64,000 nt of DNA. Source: Bin34 sp963422415 (GTDB lineage: Bacteria; Chloroflexota; Anaerolineae; Caldilineales; Caldilineaceae). The notes under the pieces were generated by a model. It saw only the letters and a list, made by a program, of their open reading frames with translations. It was not told the DNA's origin and did not search any database. Every line of letters starts with the position of its first letter. Position 1 is the first letter of the stretch. Below are positions 18,224 to 27,150 of the stretch, piece by piece. The position numbers were made by a program, and so were the translations under genes. The stretch is taken from positions 1,240,001-1,304,000 of the forward strand of contig OY729430.1 of assembly GCA_963422415.1 (NCBI GenBank). Direction: 5' to 3'.

Positions 18224-18997
18224 ATGGTGACAACCTGGATTCGGATCGCACCGGACTTTGCCTTGGTGGATGTGGAGACCGCCAACGGCAGGCAAGTCAG
18301 CATCTGCCATGTGGAGGCGGGCACAAGCACGGATCGCTGGCAAACCCTGATCGCCTTTCGAGCGCGGGTGGATGGCGCTCCTGTCTGGCCCGATGTCTTT
18401 CCGGAAGTGCAACAATGGCTGTCAGGGTTGGTGGTCAGTTCTGGCCTCCTTCGACAAGGCCGCGTTGCAGAAAGCTTGTCAGAGTTATGGTCTCCGTCCC
18501 CTGCAGTACGTGGAGTGGAGGGACAGCGCCACGCTGGTGCGACGTACCTGGCCGGACCGATATTTCCGGCGGGCTATGCCCTCCACAAGTTGGCGGCCGA
18601 CTTCGACCTTGGAACTCCGTCATCATGATGCGCTGGCGGATGCCGTCTGTGCGGCCAAAATCGTGATCAAGGACTCAAGGCCGACGCAGCCGATCCCCTT
18701 ACATATTACACACATCCACTAGTCGCCAGGATGGGCCGCTCGGCACCCAAGTGCTGGTTTTCACGGGCCGCCTGTCTCTGTCCCGTAGAGCGGCGGCCCG
18801 GCTAGTCGTTTCGCTGGGTGGCAGCGTGGGCATACGGGTCACTCCTCGTGCCACGGCCTTGGTTGTGGCGCCAAGGCCGGGGGCCTCCATGGGGCCGAAA
18901 GGAGCGCTAGGCCTTGAGACTGGTGGCGCAAGGGCATGGCATCCGCTTGCTGTCGGAGTCCGAATTCCGCGCTTGGGTGGGCCTGGATCCCACTTGA
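18224..18997 (+). pseudogene. Broken DnaQ-like exonuclease with BRCT domain
   Basis: Fragments in all three plus frames spell, in order, a DEDD 3'-5' exonuclease followed by a BRCT domain. They are DFALVDVETAN just after ATG 18224 (exo I with its Asp and Glu), FDKAALQKACQSYGL near 18440, GYALHKLAADFDL near 18570, HHDALADAVCAAKIV near 18620 (exo III), LVFTGRLSLSRRAAARLV from 18754, and GHGIRLLSESEFRAWVG ending at TGA 18995-18997. The exonuclease part uses two frames alternately (changes near 18437, 18562 and 18615), and the BRCT start uses the third. Intact relatives are proofreading-type or DNA-repair exonucleases of the polymerase III epsilon superfamily. The active-site residues survive, so decay is recent or the frame changes are read through; the first is more likely. 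Confidence 0.8.
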
Positions 18998-19136
18998 CCG
19001 TCTCTGCCGCGGACACTCCGCGGTCAGGGTGTGGCCGCCACTCTGCATTAGAATCCCGACAGAGGAAAAACTTGCAGGTGTGGCCTGCAGTCACTCGTCC
19101 ATGTCCCTGACCACTGCACCGGAGTAGAAGAGTTCC

Positions 19137-20525
19137 ATGCCCCCCCAAGTACGCATCGAGGAAGACAGCCTGGGACCGGTCGAGTTGCCTGCCAAGGCTC
19201 TGTATGGCGCCCAGACTCAGAGAGCCCTGGACAATTTTGCCCTCAGTCCGTACCGCTTTCCGGCGAGCTTTGTGCGCGCCTTGGGCTGGATCAAGCAGGC
19301 TGCAGCCTTGGCCAACGGGGATTTGGGATTGCTGGCCTTGGACAAGGCTCAGGCTATCTCGGCGGCGGCGGCGGCGGTAGCGGCCAACCGGCACGATGCT
19401 GAATTTCCCTTGGATATTTTCCAAACCGGATCCGGCACTAGTACCAACATGAATGCCAATGAAGTCATCGCTGCCTTGGCCCGCGGCGCCATGGGGGAGA
19501 CCGTTCACCCCAACGACGATGTCAATATGAGCCAGAGCAGCAATGACGTGATTCCCAGCGCACTGCATGTTAGCGTGGCGTGGACCATTCACCAGGATCT
19601 GTTGCCTGCCCTGAACTGTCTGGCCGACACCATTGCCCGCAAGATTGAATTGTACGGTGATATCACCAAGACAGGCCGCACCCATCTCATGGATGCCATC
19701 CCCGTTACGCTGGGCCAGGAAATGGGAGGCTGGTTGGCCCAAGTAACCGCCAATCGAGATCGCTTGCAAGCCGCCTTGCCGGGACTCCAGGCGCTGGCGC
19801 TGGGTGGAACGGCGGTAGGCACGGGTCTCAATGCTCATCCTGAGTTCAGCCGACGGGCACTGGCGCATCTCTCCCGTCTGACGGGTCTCGATTTTACGCA
19901 GGCCGGAAATCTCTTTGCCGGCATGGCCGCGCAGGATGTCATCGTGGACGTGAGTGGCCACTTGCGCACTGTCGCGGTATCTCTGACCAAGATTTGCAAC
20001 GATCTGCGCTGGATGAACAGCGGTCCCATTGCCGGGCTGGGCGAGATCTCCCTGCCGGCACTGCAACCGGGCAGCAGCATCATGCCGGGCAAGATCAACC
20101 CGGTCATTCCCGAAGCGGTGCTGATGGCCTGTGCCCAAGTGATGGGCAACGACGTGGCCGTGGGGCAGGCGGGGGCCACCGGCATCTTTCAGCTCAACGT
20201 CACTCTGCCCTTGCTGGCTCACAATCTTCTGGAAAGCGTGGCTTTGCTGAGCAATGCCAGCCGTAGCCTGGCCGCGCGGGCCATAGCGGGATTCACGGTC
20301 AACGAAGAGCGAATTCGGGCTGCACTGGAGCGCAATCCCATACTGGTGACAGCCCTCAACCCCGTCATTGGATACGCGCTGGGAGCCAAGATTGCCAAGC
20401 GGGCCTACGCGGAAAATCGCGCGCTCAAGGACGTGGCCCTGGAATTGACCGATCTGTCTGCGGAGGAACTGGACCGGCTGCTGGACCCAACGGTCCTGAC
20501 CAGGGGTGGCATACCCGTAACCTGA
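19137..20525 (+). CDS. fumC: Fumarate hydratase class II
   Basis: A 462-residue cytoplasmic TCA-cycle enzyme that interconverts fumarate and malate without an iron-sulfur cluster. It shows the superfamily signatures SGSGTSTNMNANEV (residues 98-110), SQSSNDVIPSALH (132-144), the catalytic histidine in TGRTHLMDA (His183) and the mobile serine loop PGSSIMPGKINPV (311-323). Length and order are standard for FumC, and the GTSTNMN motif separates it from aspartase or argininosuccinate lyase. ATG 19137 has a GGAG site somewhat distant upstream. Its stop lies one base from the stop of the convergent M23 peptidase gene. Confidence 0.93.
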   Translation: MPPQVRIEEDSLGPVELPAKALYGAQTQRALDNFALSPYRFPASFVRALGWIKQAAALANGDLGLLALDKAQAISAAAAAVAANRHDAEFPLDIFQTGSGTSTNMNANEVIAALARGAMGETVHPNDDVNMSQSSNDVIPSALHVSVAWTIHQDLLPALNCLADTIARKIELYGDITKTGRTHLMDAIPVTLGQEMGGWLAQVTANRDRLQAALPGLQALALGGTAVGTGLNAHPEFSRRALAHLSRLTGLDFTQAGNLFAGMAAQDVIVDVSGHLRTVAVSLTKICNDLRWMNSGPIAGLGEISLPALQPGSSIMPGKINPVIPEAVLMACAQVMGNDVAVGQAGATGIFQLNVTLPLLAHNLLESVALLSNASRSLAARAIAGFTVNEERIRAALERNPILVTALNPVIGYALGAKIAKRAYAENRALKDVALELTDLSAEELDRLLDPTVLTRGGIPVT

Positions 20526-20526
20526 C

Positions 20527-21678
20527 TCAGCGCAGGAACAGGGCCGGGTTCAGAGACCGGTTGTCTTTCCGGATTTCCAGATGCAGATGTGGCCCCGTAC
20601 TGTTGCCCGAGTTGCCTATGGCGCCCACAATCTGGCCCTGTCGCACGCCGTTCCCCTTGCGCACGGAAAACGTGGACAGGTGGGCATAGAGAGATGTGAA
20701 GCCATTGCCGTGGTCTATGACCACCAGATTTCCGTACCCGTGATTCCAGCCAAAGTTCGCATAGGCCACCACGCCATGGTCCACTGCGTGCACGGGAGCG
20801 CCGCTTAATCCGACGTAGTCAAGCGCCCGGTGATTGGTCCAGTATCCCTGACTGATGTACGTGTTAGTCACAGGCACCTGAAAGACACCGGATCCAATGA
20901 AGGCGGGGGGCACATGGTCTGCACCGTAGGTAATAAAGGATTTTTCGGGCGGCGGCGGGCGGATGCCGCCCGGAATGAACAGCTCTTGGCCCGGGAATAT
21001 GACGTTGCTCTTCAGTTCATTGGGGACAAAGCCGAGAATGATGTCAAGTTCCACTTCGTACAGCTGGGAAATTGCGGAGAGCGTGTCTCCGGGATCCACC
21101 TTGTGCAATGCGCCGTCCACGGGTGGAATGGTGAGTTGGTCACCCACCGACAGATGGGCCGTGGATTCATTGATCCGCGGATTGGTCCAGAGGAGGGTCT
21201 CCGCCTTCAGACCCAGTTGTTGTGACAGCCCCCACACGGTGTCCCCCGGCCGGACAGTGTAGTTGCGCATGCCGCTGGCTCCGGTGAATTGCGCAGCGAC
21301 GTTCGGGGCTTGGAGACGCGCTGTGTCCGCGAGGCGTTCGCCGTATGGAGACGGCACCTGAATGGGGCGACTGATCCGGGCGGCCAAGCCTTGGCCTTGC
21401 GGCACCTCTACCAGCGCCGTGATGTCAATCAGCTCCTGGTCCCGGGGACTGAAGTTGCCGATTGTGCGAGTGGACAATGCATCCAGCATGTCAATGTTGA
21501 TCCAGCCCAGAACCACTGTCATCACAATCAAAAAGACGAAGGTGATGGTCAGGAAGGACTGGTGCCGACGCAGGCGCTCCACCCATATACGGGGCGCGTG
21601 GCGCGGTTGAAAGCCAAGCTCTCCCATGTCTGAAGCGAGGCGGGTGTGCATGTGCATTGTGTCGCGTGCAATGGACAT
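20527..21678 (-). CDS. LysM and M23 peptidase domain protein
   Basis: A 383-residue envelope protein. A single membrane anchor lies near residues 41-63 (SFLTITFVFLIVMTVVLGW). Two LysM peptidoglycan-binding repeats follow (YTVRPGDTVWGLSQQLGL and VDPGDTLSAISQLYEV). The C-terminal LytM/M23 zinc metallopeptidase has HRALDYVG (first His and Asp ligands) and the HLHLE ligand motif. It may cut peptide cross-bridges directly or, like EnvC/NlpD proteins, regulate an amidase; the complete HxxxD and HxH motifs favour real activity. It is encoded just downstream of rho on the same strand, separated by a hairpin, and is probably a separate unit. Confidence 0.9.
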   Translation of the reverse strand: MSIARDTMHMHTRLASDMGELGFQPRHAPRIWVERLRRHQSFLTITFVFLIVMTVVLGWINIDMLDALSTRTIGNFSPRDQELIDITALVEVPQGQGLAARISRPIQVPSPYGERLADTARLQAPNVAAQFTGASGMRNYTVRPGDTVWGLSQQLGLKAETLLWTNPRINESTAHLSVGDQLTIPPVDGALHKVDPGDTLSAISQLYEVELDIILGFVPNELKSNVIFPGQELFIPGGIRPPPPEKSFITYGADHVPPAFIGSGVFQVPVTNTYISQGYWTNHRALDYVGLSGAPVHAVDHGVVAYANFGWNHGYGNLVVIDHGNGFTSLYAHLSTFSVRKGNGVRQGQIVGAIGNSGNSTGPHLHLEIRKDNRSLNPALFLR

Positions 21679-21744
21679 CTGAACGGGTTTCCATTGCGGT
21701 GGGGGACCATCGTATCACGACACAGCGGCGCGCGCGGCCCTGAT

Positions 21745-21764
21745 CCGCCGATGCATATCGGCGG
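21745..21764 (-). terminator. Hairpin downstream of rho
   Basis: A perfect 8-bp inverted repeat, CCGCCGAT (21745-21752) and ATCGGCGG (21757-21764), closes a GCAT tetraloop 18 bases after the rho stop codon. No T-run follows in the direction of transcription, so it may be an mRNA 3'-end structure rather than a full intrinsic terminator. Confidence 0.5.
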
Positions 21765-21782
21765 TCGGTCCTGCAGGCTGGC

Positions 21783-23063
21783 CTAGACGGTGAGCTTGTC
21801 CAGGAATTCGGTGTTGTTGGAGGATTTGCTGAGTCTTTCCAATATGGGCAGGATCGCCTCTTGGCTGCCGCCGACCGCGTCAATCATGCGCCGCAGGGTA
21901 TAGACCTTGGTCAGGACTTCCGGATCCAGCAGTTTCTCCTCGGCCCGGGTGCCGCTGCGTTCCACATCTATGGCGGGAAAGATGCGGCGTTCGGCCAGAC
22001 GGCGGTCAAGGTGCAGCTCCATGTTGCCTGTCCCCTTGAACTCCTCGTAAATCATGTCGTCCATGCGACTTCCCGTATCCACCAGCGTAGTCGCCAGAAT
22101 GGTCAAGGACCCGCCTTCTTCAATGTTGCGGGCCGTGCCGAAGATCTTCTTGGGGGGATATAGGGCCGCCGGATCAATGCCGCCCGACAGGGTTCTGCCA
22201 GAAGGTGGCACGGCTAGATTGTAGGCGCGGGACAACCGGGTAATGCTGTCCAGCAGAATGACGACATCCTGCCTGAATTCCACGAGGCGCCGCGCGCGTT
22301 CCAGCGCCATTTCGGACACGGCCACATGGTTGTGGACAGGTTCGTCAAACGTGCTGCTGAAGACCTCGCCCTGCACGGACCGTTCCATATCCGTCACTTC
22401 CTCGGGCCGTTCGCCGATCAGGAGGACTATCAGATGCGTATCCTCATGGTTGGCCGTAATGCCGTTGGCAATGCGCTTCAAGATGGTGGTCTTGCCCGCC
22501 ATGGGAGGGGACACGATCAGGCCGCGCTGGCCGCGGCCAATCGGACACAACATGTCGATGAGCCGGGTCGCCAGGATGCTGGGGGAGGTTTCCAAGTACA
22601 GTTGTTCCTCCGGGAAAATCGGGGTCAGCCGTTCAAATCGGGGCCGCAGCTTGGCTTCGCTGGGTTCCTTGTCGTTGACGGTCTCGACTTTCAGCAGGCC
22701 GTTGTACCGTTCAGAGGTCTTGGGTTTCCGGAACTGGCCAATGACCATGTCGCCTGTGCGCAGTCCAAAACGCCGAATCTGACTTTGACTGACATAGACG
22801 TCATCCTGTCCCGGCAACAGGTGATCCGTGCGCAGGAACCCGACTCCGTCGGACATGATTTCCAATACTCCGCCGCCAAACAGGCTGCCCCGGGCTTCCG
22901 CCGCGTTCTGCAGGATGTTGAGAATCAGCTCCTTTCTTTTCAGGCGGTGTGCGCGCTTGACGTGATGCTCCTGCGCCAAGGACAGCAGTTCCTCGTTGCT
23001 CTGATTCTTGAGGGCGACAAAGGAAAGCTGGGGTTGTCCTTTGTGCGATTTGGTTCTAGCCAT
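21783..23063 (-). CDS. rho: Transcription termination factor Rho
   Basis: A 426-residue hexameric RNA helicase that ends transcription. The Rho_N helical region (NEELLSLAQEHHV) is followed by the cold-shock-like RNA-binding domain (DGVGFLR to DDVYVSQSQIRRFGLR). The RecA-type motor has P-loop PPMAGKTT (186-193), GERPEEVTDM, Walker B VVILLDSITR and the secondary RNA-binding loop region GIDPAALYPPKKIFGTARN. The protein is compact and lacks the long basic insertion of actinobacterial Rho. Methionine occupies the P-loop position that is usually Lys or Arg. It is monocistronic, with a long upstream region and a hairpin after it. Confidence 0.95.
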   Translation of the reverse strand: MARTKSHKGQPQLSFVALKNQSNEELLSLAQEHHVKRAHRLKRKELILNILQNAAEARGSLFGGGVLEIMSDGVGFLRTDHLLPGQDDVYVSQSQIRRFGLRTGDMVIGQFRKPKTSERYNGLLKVETVNDKEPSEAKLRPRFERLTPIFPEEQLYLETSPSILATRLIDMLCPIGRGQRGLIVSPPMAGKTTILKRIANGITANHEDTHLIVLLIGERPEEVTDMERSVQGEVFSSTFDEPVHNHVAVSEMALERARRLVEFRQDVVILLDSITRLSRAYNLAVPPSGRTLSGGIDPAALYPPKKIFGTARNIEEGGSLTILATTLVDTGSRMDDMIYEEFKGTGNMELHLDRRLAERRIFPAIDVERSGTRAEEKLLDPEVLTKVYTLRRMIDAVGGSQEAILPILERLSKSSNNTEFLDKLTV

Positions 23064-23902
23064 GAAAGTGCATTACTCCAATTGCGGATACATGACATCT
23101 CGGTTCCAACAGGCCACAGGCAGACGCGTGCAAGCTTCACAAGATCTAGGCAAATTCAGTGTCCCGAGACGGGCCCCTGCGCGATCCATCAGGCTTCGCT
23201 GCCACGGAAACCAAGCACTCAACGGACTGAGAGGGAACACCCGACCGTGCTAACGAGTCGTTGTCTATGTAACCAAACGCTAACGCAATGGAACAAGGTC
23301 CGGTACCTGTGCAGATCCCACTCTTTCGGATCCCTAGGCTATGTACAGAACTGGAGTCCGGGTTATGCAGTCGCTTTGCACTGGATGCTGCGGATTGGAT
23401 TGGGTGTGCTTGCTCTGTATCAATGGGCAAGGATCCGATCCCTGCCTGGCTTTGCCAAGCCACCCTGGGCCACCTTGGCAACCCAGACGTGTCTCAAACC
23501 AAGATGCCGCAAAGGCGAAATCCGCAGAATCCGAAATCAGTTCACAAAGTCTGCTCTGAGGTTTGAATATACAGCAGGGACAAAAAGGGGAAGAGGGGCT
23601 CCCACCAATCGAATTCTAGCAGGTTGAAACGCGGGTTTCAAACAAGTTGACGGGACGCCGACCCATTCGCATGCGTGTATCCATCAAGAAGAACCGTGCC
23701 GCATCCCAGATTCTGCAACGCCGCTTTCCCGTGGCGAAGCTGTCGGCAGACCTCAGAGTTCGGTTGCACCAGACGAGTGCAGAGGTGCTTTGTCTTGGGA
23801 CTGAGGGGGCGGCGCTGCACGAACAGGGTATGGTGGAAGGAGATCTCTGGACTGGACAGTGGCTTGAGTCTTTGCGAAGACAATCATCCTTCCGGGCTTG
23901 AT
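23064..23902. other. Gene-poor region upstream of rho
   Basis: This 839-base stretch lies between the rho start and the end of the GNAT gene. It presumably contains the rho leader, but I see no clear promoter. A perfect 7-bp hairpin TTGAAAC-GCGG-GTTTCAA is at 23624-23641. A plus-strand frame of 84 codons (23647-23901) is open but has no ribosome site or recognisable similarity. Codon content of the possible frames is poor, and no RNA gene is apparent. Confidence 0.4.
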
Positions 23903-24502
23903 TCAGGCAAAGCGCTGCTCGGGATGAGTGTCCCGCAGGGATCCCACCCAGGGTCCAATGGGCTGTGGAGGCAGGTCATATTGGCATTCCCCCTCTTCGT
24001 AGATCTCGAAGCCGCGTTTTTGATAGTTGCTCAAGGCATTGGGATGGTCCAGCTCACAGGTGTGCAACCACACCCGCTGCGGATTCAAATCCCAAGCGCA
24101 GGCTATGGCCTTGGAGATGAAGTAGCCTCCCAATCCTGTACGTTGAAAACGGCGGAGTAGCCCGAAGCTGGCAATCTCCACCTCCTGCCTAGCTTGGTGC
24201 AGCTCAAAGAAGCCGGCGGGTGTGCCGTCCTTGTACAAGACCCAAGTATGGAAATCCGGGTCCGCGATCAGATCCATCCACTGATCATAGGACCAGCCCA
24301 GCCGGTCTATCCAATACCAGTCTCCGCCCACAGCCGTGTAGAGAAAGCGGCTGAACTCCGGACTGGGCGTTTGGGCCTTATGCAGATGGACATCGGTCGG
24401 CTTCGTCTGTTGTACAGGTTGCCATTGGGCGCGGCTTTGCATATGCAAATAATAGCGACGGGCGATGACGCGCATGGATCGATACTCGACAGAAATGTGC
24501 AT
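23903..24502 (-). CDS. GNAT family N-acetyltransferase
   Basis: A 199-residue acyl-CoA-dependent acetyltransferase. The acetyl-CoA binding segment reads IASFGLLRRFQRTGLGGYF (motif A, with the R-x-x-G-x-G core as QRTGLGG), preceded by AGFFELHQ and followed by LHTCELDHPNALSNYQKRGF (motif B). ATG 24502 is only eight bases after the acyl-CoA ligase stop, so the two genes are one transcript. An internal ATG (24475) is also possible; neither has a clear ribosome site, which would suit translational coupling. The target is unknown. Acetylation of the co-encoded ligase is an attractive but untested possibility. Confidence 0.8.
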   Translation of the reverse strand: MHISVEYRSMRVIARRYYLHMQSRAQWQPVQQTKPTDVHLHKAQTPSPEFSRFLYTAVGGDWYWIDRLGWSYDQWMDLIADPDFHTWVLYKDGTPAGFFELHQARQEVEIASFGLLRRFQRTGLGGYFISKAIACAWDLNPQRVWLHTCELDHPNALSNYQKRGFEIYEEGECQYDLPPQPIGPWVGSLRDTHPEQRFA

Positions 24503-24509
24503 GGACAGT

Positions 24510-26003
24510 TCAGCTGCAGGGCAACAGATGCTTCTGCAGCTTGCCCATCGCGTTGCGAGGCAAGGCCGGCACGACATGGATCGCCGTGGGCACCTTGAAA
24601 CTTGCCAGGTGCTGACGGCAGAAAGTCGTCACGGCCTCTGGGTCGCAGGAATCGGGCGCCACCACGAAGGCCAGCGGCGTTTCGCCCCATTCGGGATGGG
24701 GATGGCCCACCACCGCGGCTTCCTCGATGTCGGGGCATTGCAGCAGAACTTCCTCTACCTCCCGGGGATACACGTTGAAGCCTCCCGACAGAATGCACTC
24801 ATGGCTGCGGCCCAGCAATGTCAGGTAGCCTGTGTCCGGATCGAAACGGCCCATGTCGCCGGTCCGGAACCAACGGTGTCCCAGATCATCTTGGACAAAG
24901 GCGCGGGCGGTTTGTTCTGGAGCATTCCAATAGGCGGAAATCACGTTGCTGCCGCGCACTTGCAAATGACCCTCTTGGCCCCAAGGCAGTTCCTGGTCTT
25001 GGTCATCCACGATGCGCCCGGAAACGCCCGGCAACGGCAGCCCTACGGTGCTGGGCATTCTGGTTCCGGCTAGGGGATTGCTGTAATTCATGCCCGTTTC
25101 CGTCATGCCATATCTTTCCAGTATGACATGTCCTGTCAGCCTCTGAAATCTTTTGTGATCCTCCGCGGCCAGAGGTGCGCTGCCGGAGCAGAAGAGTCGT
25201 ATGTGGCTCAGGTCGGGCGCCGCGGTTTCCTCCATGAAACGGATGAGACGGAAGTACATGGTAGGCACCGCGAAAAAGAGGGTGGTTCTCGGGTCCTGCA
25301 ACTGTTGCAGGACCGTTTGAGCCTTGAAGGTCCGGTGCAGATTGACCGACGCGCCTGCCGTCAGGGCACACAGCAGGCCCACTTCCAAGCCATGCACGTG
25401 AAACAACGGCAGCGTCAGCAGCAACCCATCGCCTGCTTGCCAACCCCAAGCGGCCACCAAGCTCGTGACCGTAGCCACCAGATTGTTGTGCGAGATCATG
25501 GCCCCCTTGCTGCGTCCCGTGGTGCCCGAGGTGTACATGATCAGGGCGGTGTCGTCGCTGCCCACCACAGGGGTCGGGGGGGACTCATCGTGGACGAGCG
25601 GAGCCTGATCCAAGGACAGCGTTGTCACTCGCTCCAGCAACGGCCCCAAACCCATGTCCCGGAGCCTGTGCCTGTTGCACTCCTCGAACAGCAATGCCTG
25701 GGGAGTGCAATCGGCCAGAATGAATTCCATTTCCCGCTGCCGATAGCGTGGATTCACGGGCACGACAATGGCGCCGAGTTGCCACAGGGCCATCAGGGCG
25801 ACGATGTAGGCGCCGGAATTTTCGGCCCAGATCACGACGCGGTCGTATTGGGTCACGCCGTGGCGCGTCAGGTGTTGGCCCATGGCGAGGGCCTCTTCCT
25901 GCAGCTGCGCATAGGTCCAAGACCTTCCTGTGTCCTGAAATGTCAGCGCTTGCTTGTGCGGCTGCTGGCTGCGGCGCACGGCGAGCAAGGTGTTCAGATT
26001 CAT
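24510..26003 (-). CDS. Acyl-CoA synthetase (AMP-forming), malonyl-CoA ligase-like
   Basis: A 497-residue class I adenylate-forming ligase that activates a carboxylic acid to its CoA thioester through an acyl-AMP. Motifs seen are the P-loop YTSGTTGRSKG (157-167), ERYGMTETG, YLTLLGRSHECI with GGFNVYP (hinge and CoA tunnel), and the C-terminal catalytic lysine Lys488 in PRNAMGKLQK. The spacing and the MTETGMNYSNP stretch resemble malonyl-CoA synthetase (MatB), but substrate assignment from motifs alone is uncertain, and medium-chain ligases are alternatives. It precedes a GNAT gene and diverges from an AcuC-like deacetylase, an arrangement reminiscent of acsA and acuABC. Confidence 0.85.
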   Translation of the reverse strand: MNLNTLLAVRRSQQPHKQALTFQDTGRSWTYAQLQEEALAMGQHLTRHGVTQYDRVVIWAENSGAYIVALMALWQLGAIVVPVNPRYRQREMEFILADCTPQALLFEECNRHRLRDMGLGPLLERVTTLSLDQAPLVHDESPPTPVVGSDDTALIMYTSGTTGRSKGAMISHNNLVATVTSLVAAWGWQAGDGLLLTLPLFHVHGLEVGLLCALTAGASVNLHRTFKAQTVLQQLQDPRTTLFFAVPTMYFRLIRFMEETAAPDLSHIRLFCSGSAPLAAEDHKRFQRLTGHVILERYGMTETGMNYSNPLAGTRMPSTVGLPLPGVSGRIVDDQDQELPWGQEGHLQVRGSNVISAYWNAPEQTARAFVQDDLGHRWFRTGDMGRFDPDTGYLTLLGRSHECILSGGFNVYPREVEEVLLQCPDIEEAAVVGHPHPEWGETPLAFVVAPDSCDPEAVTTFCRQHLASFKVPTAIHVVPALPRNAMGKLQKHLLPCS

Positions 26004-26130
26004 GGGATTGAACCGAGGACGGATGTTGGGATCCGGAAAGGGAATTCATGGAGCAGTATACTCGGGAGAGGTCAATGCGCGGCCCCCTAGGAACAGGAAC
26101 ATCTGAATCGACACTCCCCGCCGGACCATC

Positions 26131-27150
26131 TTGTCCTACGACCCGGACCATGTCCAACACAATCTGCAGGGTCATCCCGAGCATGCAGGTCGGCTCAAAT
26201 CGACGCTGGAGCTGCTGCGGCGCACGGGACTGCATGCGCAATGCATGTGTCTTCCTCCTCGCCCTGCGACCCGGCAACAGGTGGATTTGGTCCACGATCC
26301 CGGAATCTGGACCTGGCTGCGGACCCCGGTGCAACTCGACCAGGTGGCGTGGCTGGATATCGACACTTATCTGAATGCATGCAGTGGGCAGGTGTCGCTG
26401 CGGGCCGCGGGCGCGGCCCTGCAGGTAACCGAGGCGGTCTGGACCGGGCGCGCCGACAATGGCATGGCGTTGATCAGGCCCCCTGGACATCATGCCTCCG
26501 CCGCAAGGGCCATGGGCTTTTGCCTGCTTAACAACGTGGCTCTTGCGGCTCGCTGGGTGCAGTTCCATTGGGGAGTGGAGCGCATCCTGATTCTGGATTT
26601 TGACGTGCATCATGGCAACGGCACCCAAGACATTTTCTATACAGATCCGAAGGTGCTTTTTGTCAGCCTGCACCAACATCCCCTGTTTCCCATGACTGGC
26701 GCCCTGTCGGAAATCGGCGCCGGACCCGGGTTGGGGGCCAACTGCAATCTGCCCCTGCCGGCGGGCGCGGGAGATGCCGGTGTGCACCAGCTCCTGGATA
26801 GGGTTGTCTGTCCGTTGGTCCGGGACTTCAAGCCGCAACTGGTGCTGGTTTCCGCTGGGTTCGACGGTCATTGGCGGGATCCTCTGGCCCACTTGAATCT
26901 GTCCCTGCGCGGTTATGCCGACCTCGTCCGCACGCTGCTGGACTTGGCCGAGGAAACCGCGCAAGGAAAGTTGGTGGTGGTTCTGGAGGGAGGCTATGAA
27001 CTGCAGGTGCTGAGCCATGGTATACACAATACACTGCGGCTGCTCTTGGGCCAGCGGGAACTTCTGGATCCCTTTGGACCCTCGGAGATGGCGGAATCGG
27101 ATACGACGGAGTTGCTTGTGGCCGCCGCTCAGCAATGGGGCTATGCCTGA
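26131..27150 (+). CDS. Histone deacetylase superfamily protein (AcuC-like)
   Basis: A zinc-dependent deacylase of 339 residues. The catalytic histidine pair is His120-His121 (RPPGHHASAARAMGFC). Metal ligands are Asp158 and His160 (ILDFDVHHGNG) and Asp245 (SAGFDGHWRDP), and the active-site tyrosine motif is EGGY (286-289). Bacterial relatives include acetoin-utilisation protein AcuC and acetylpolyamine deacetylases. The only reasonable start is TTG 26131, giving LSYDPDHV, as an in-frame TGA lies at 26104-26106. It is divergent from the acyl-CoA ligase, so it may remove acyl groups from that enzyme; this is inference. The next gene overlaps its stop. Confidence 0.85.
   Translation: MSYDPDHVQHNLQGHPEHAGRLKSTLELLRRTGLHAQCMCLPPRPATRQQVDLVHDPGIWTWLRTPVQLDQVAWLDIDTYLNACSGQVSLRAAGAALQVTEAVWTGRADNGMALIRPPGHHASAARAMGFCLLNNVALAARWVQFHWGVERILILDFDVHHGNGTQDIFYTDPKVLFVSLHQHPLFPMTGALSEIGAGPGLGANCNLPLPAGAGDAGVHQLLDRVVCPLVRDFKPQLVLVSAGFDGHWRDPLAHLNLSLRGYADLVRTLLDLAEETAQGKLVVVLEGGYELQVLSHGIHNTLRLLLGQRELLDPFGPSEMAESDTTELLVAAAQQWGYA

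Noticed and set aside
11990..18997. Explaining the two frame-broken genes as sequencing errors
   Set aside because: The many long genes around them, including fumC, rho, the kinase and the FG-GAP protein, are intact. Clustered indels confined to these stretches fit decay better, though resequencing is the real test.
18699..20222. Long minus-strand open frame opposite fumC
   Set aside because: It runs antisense to a complete fumarate hydratase with all motifs. GC-rich codon positions commonly leave the opposite strand open, and its translation shows no domain.
22326..23627. Plus-strand open frame opposite rho and its upstream region
   Set aside because: It is antisense to Rho for most of its length. 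The part beyond rho has no ribosome site or recognisable similarity.
23647..23901. 84-codon plus-strand frame upstream of rho
   Set aside because: No ribosome site, no similarity, and the opposite strand is equally open.
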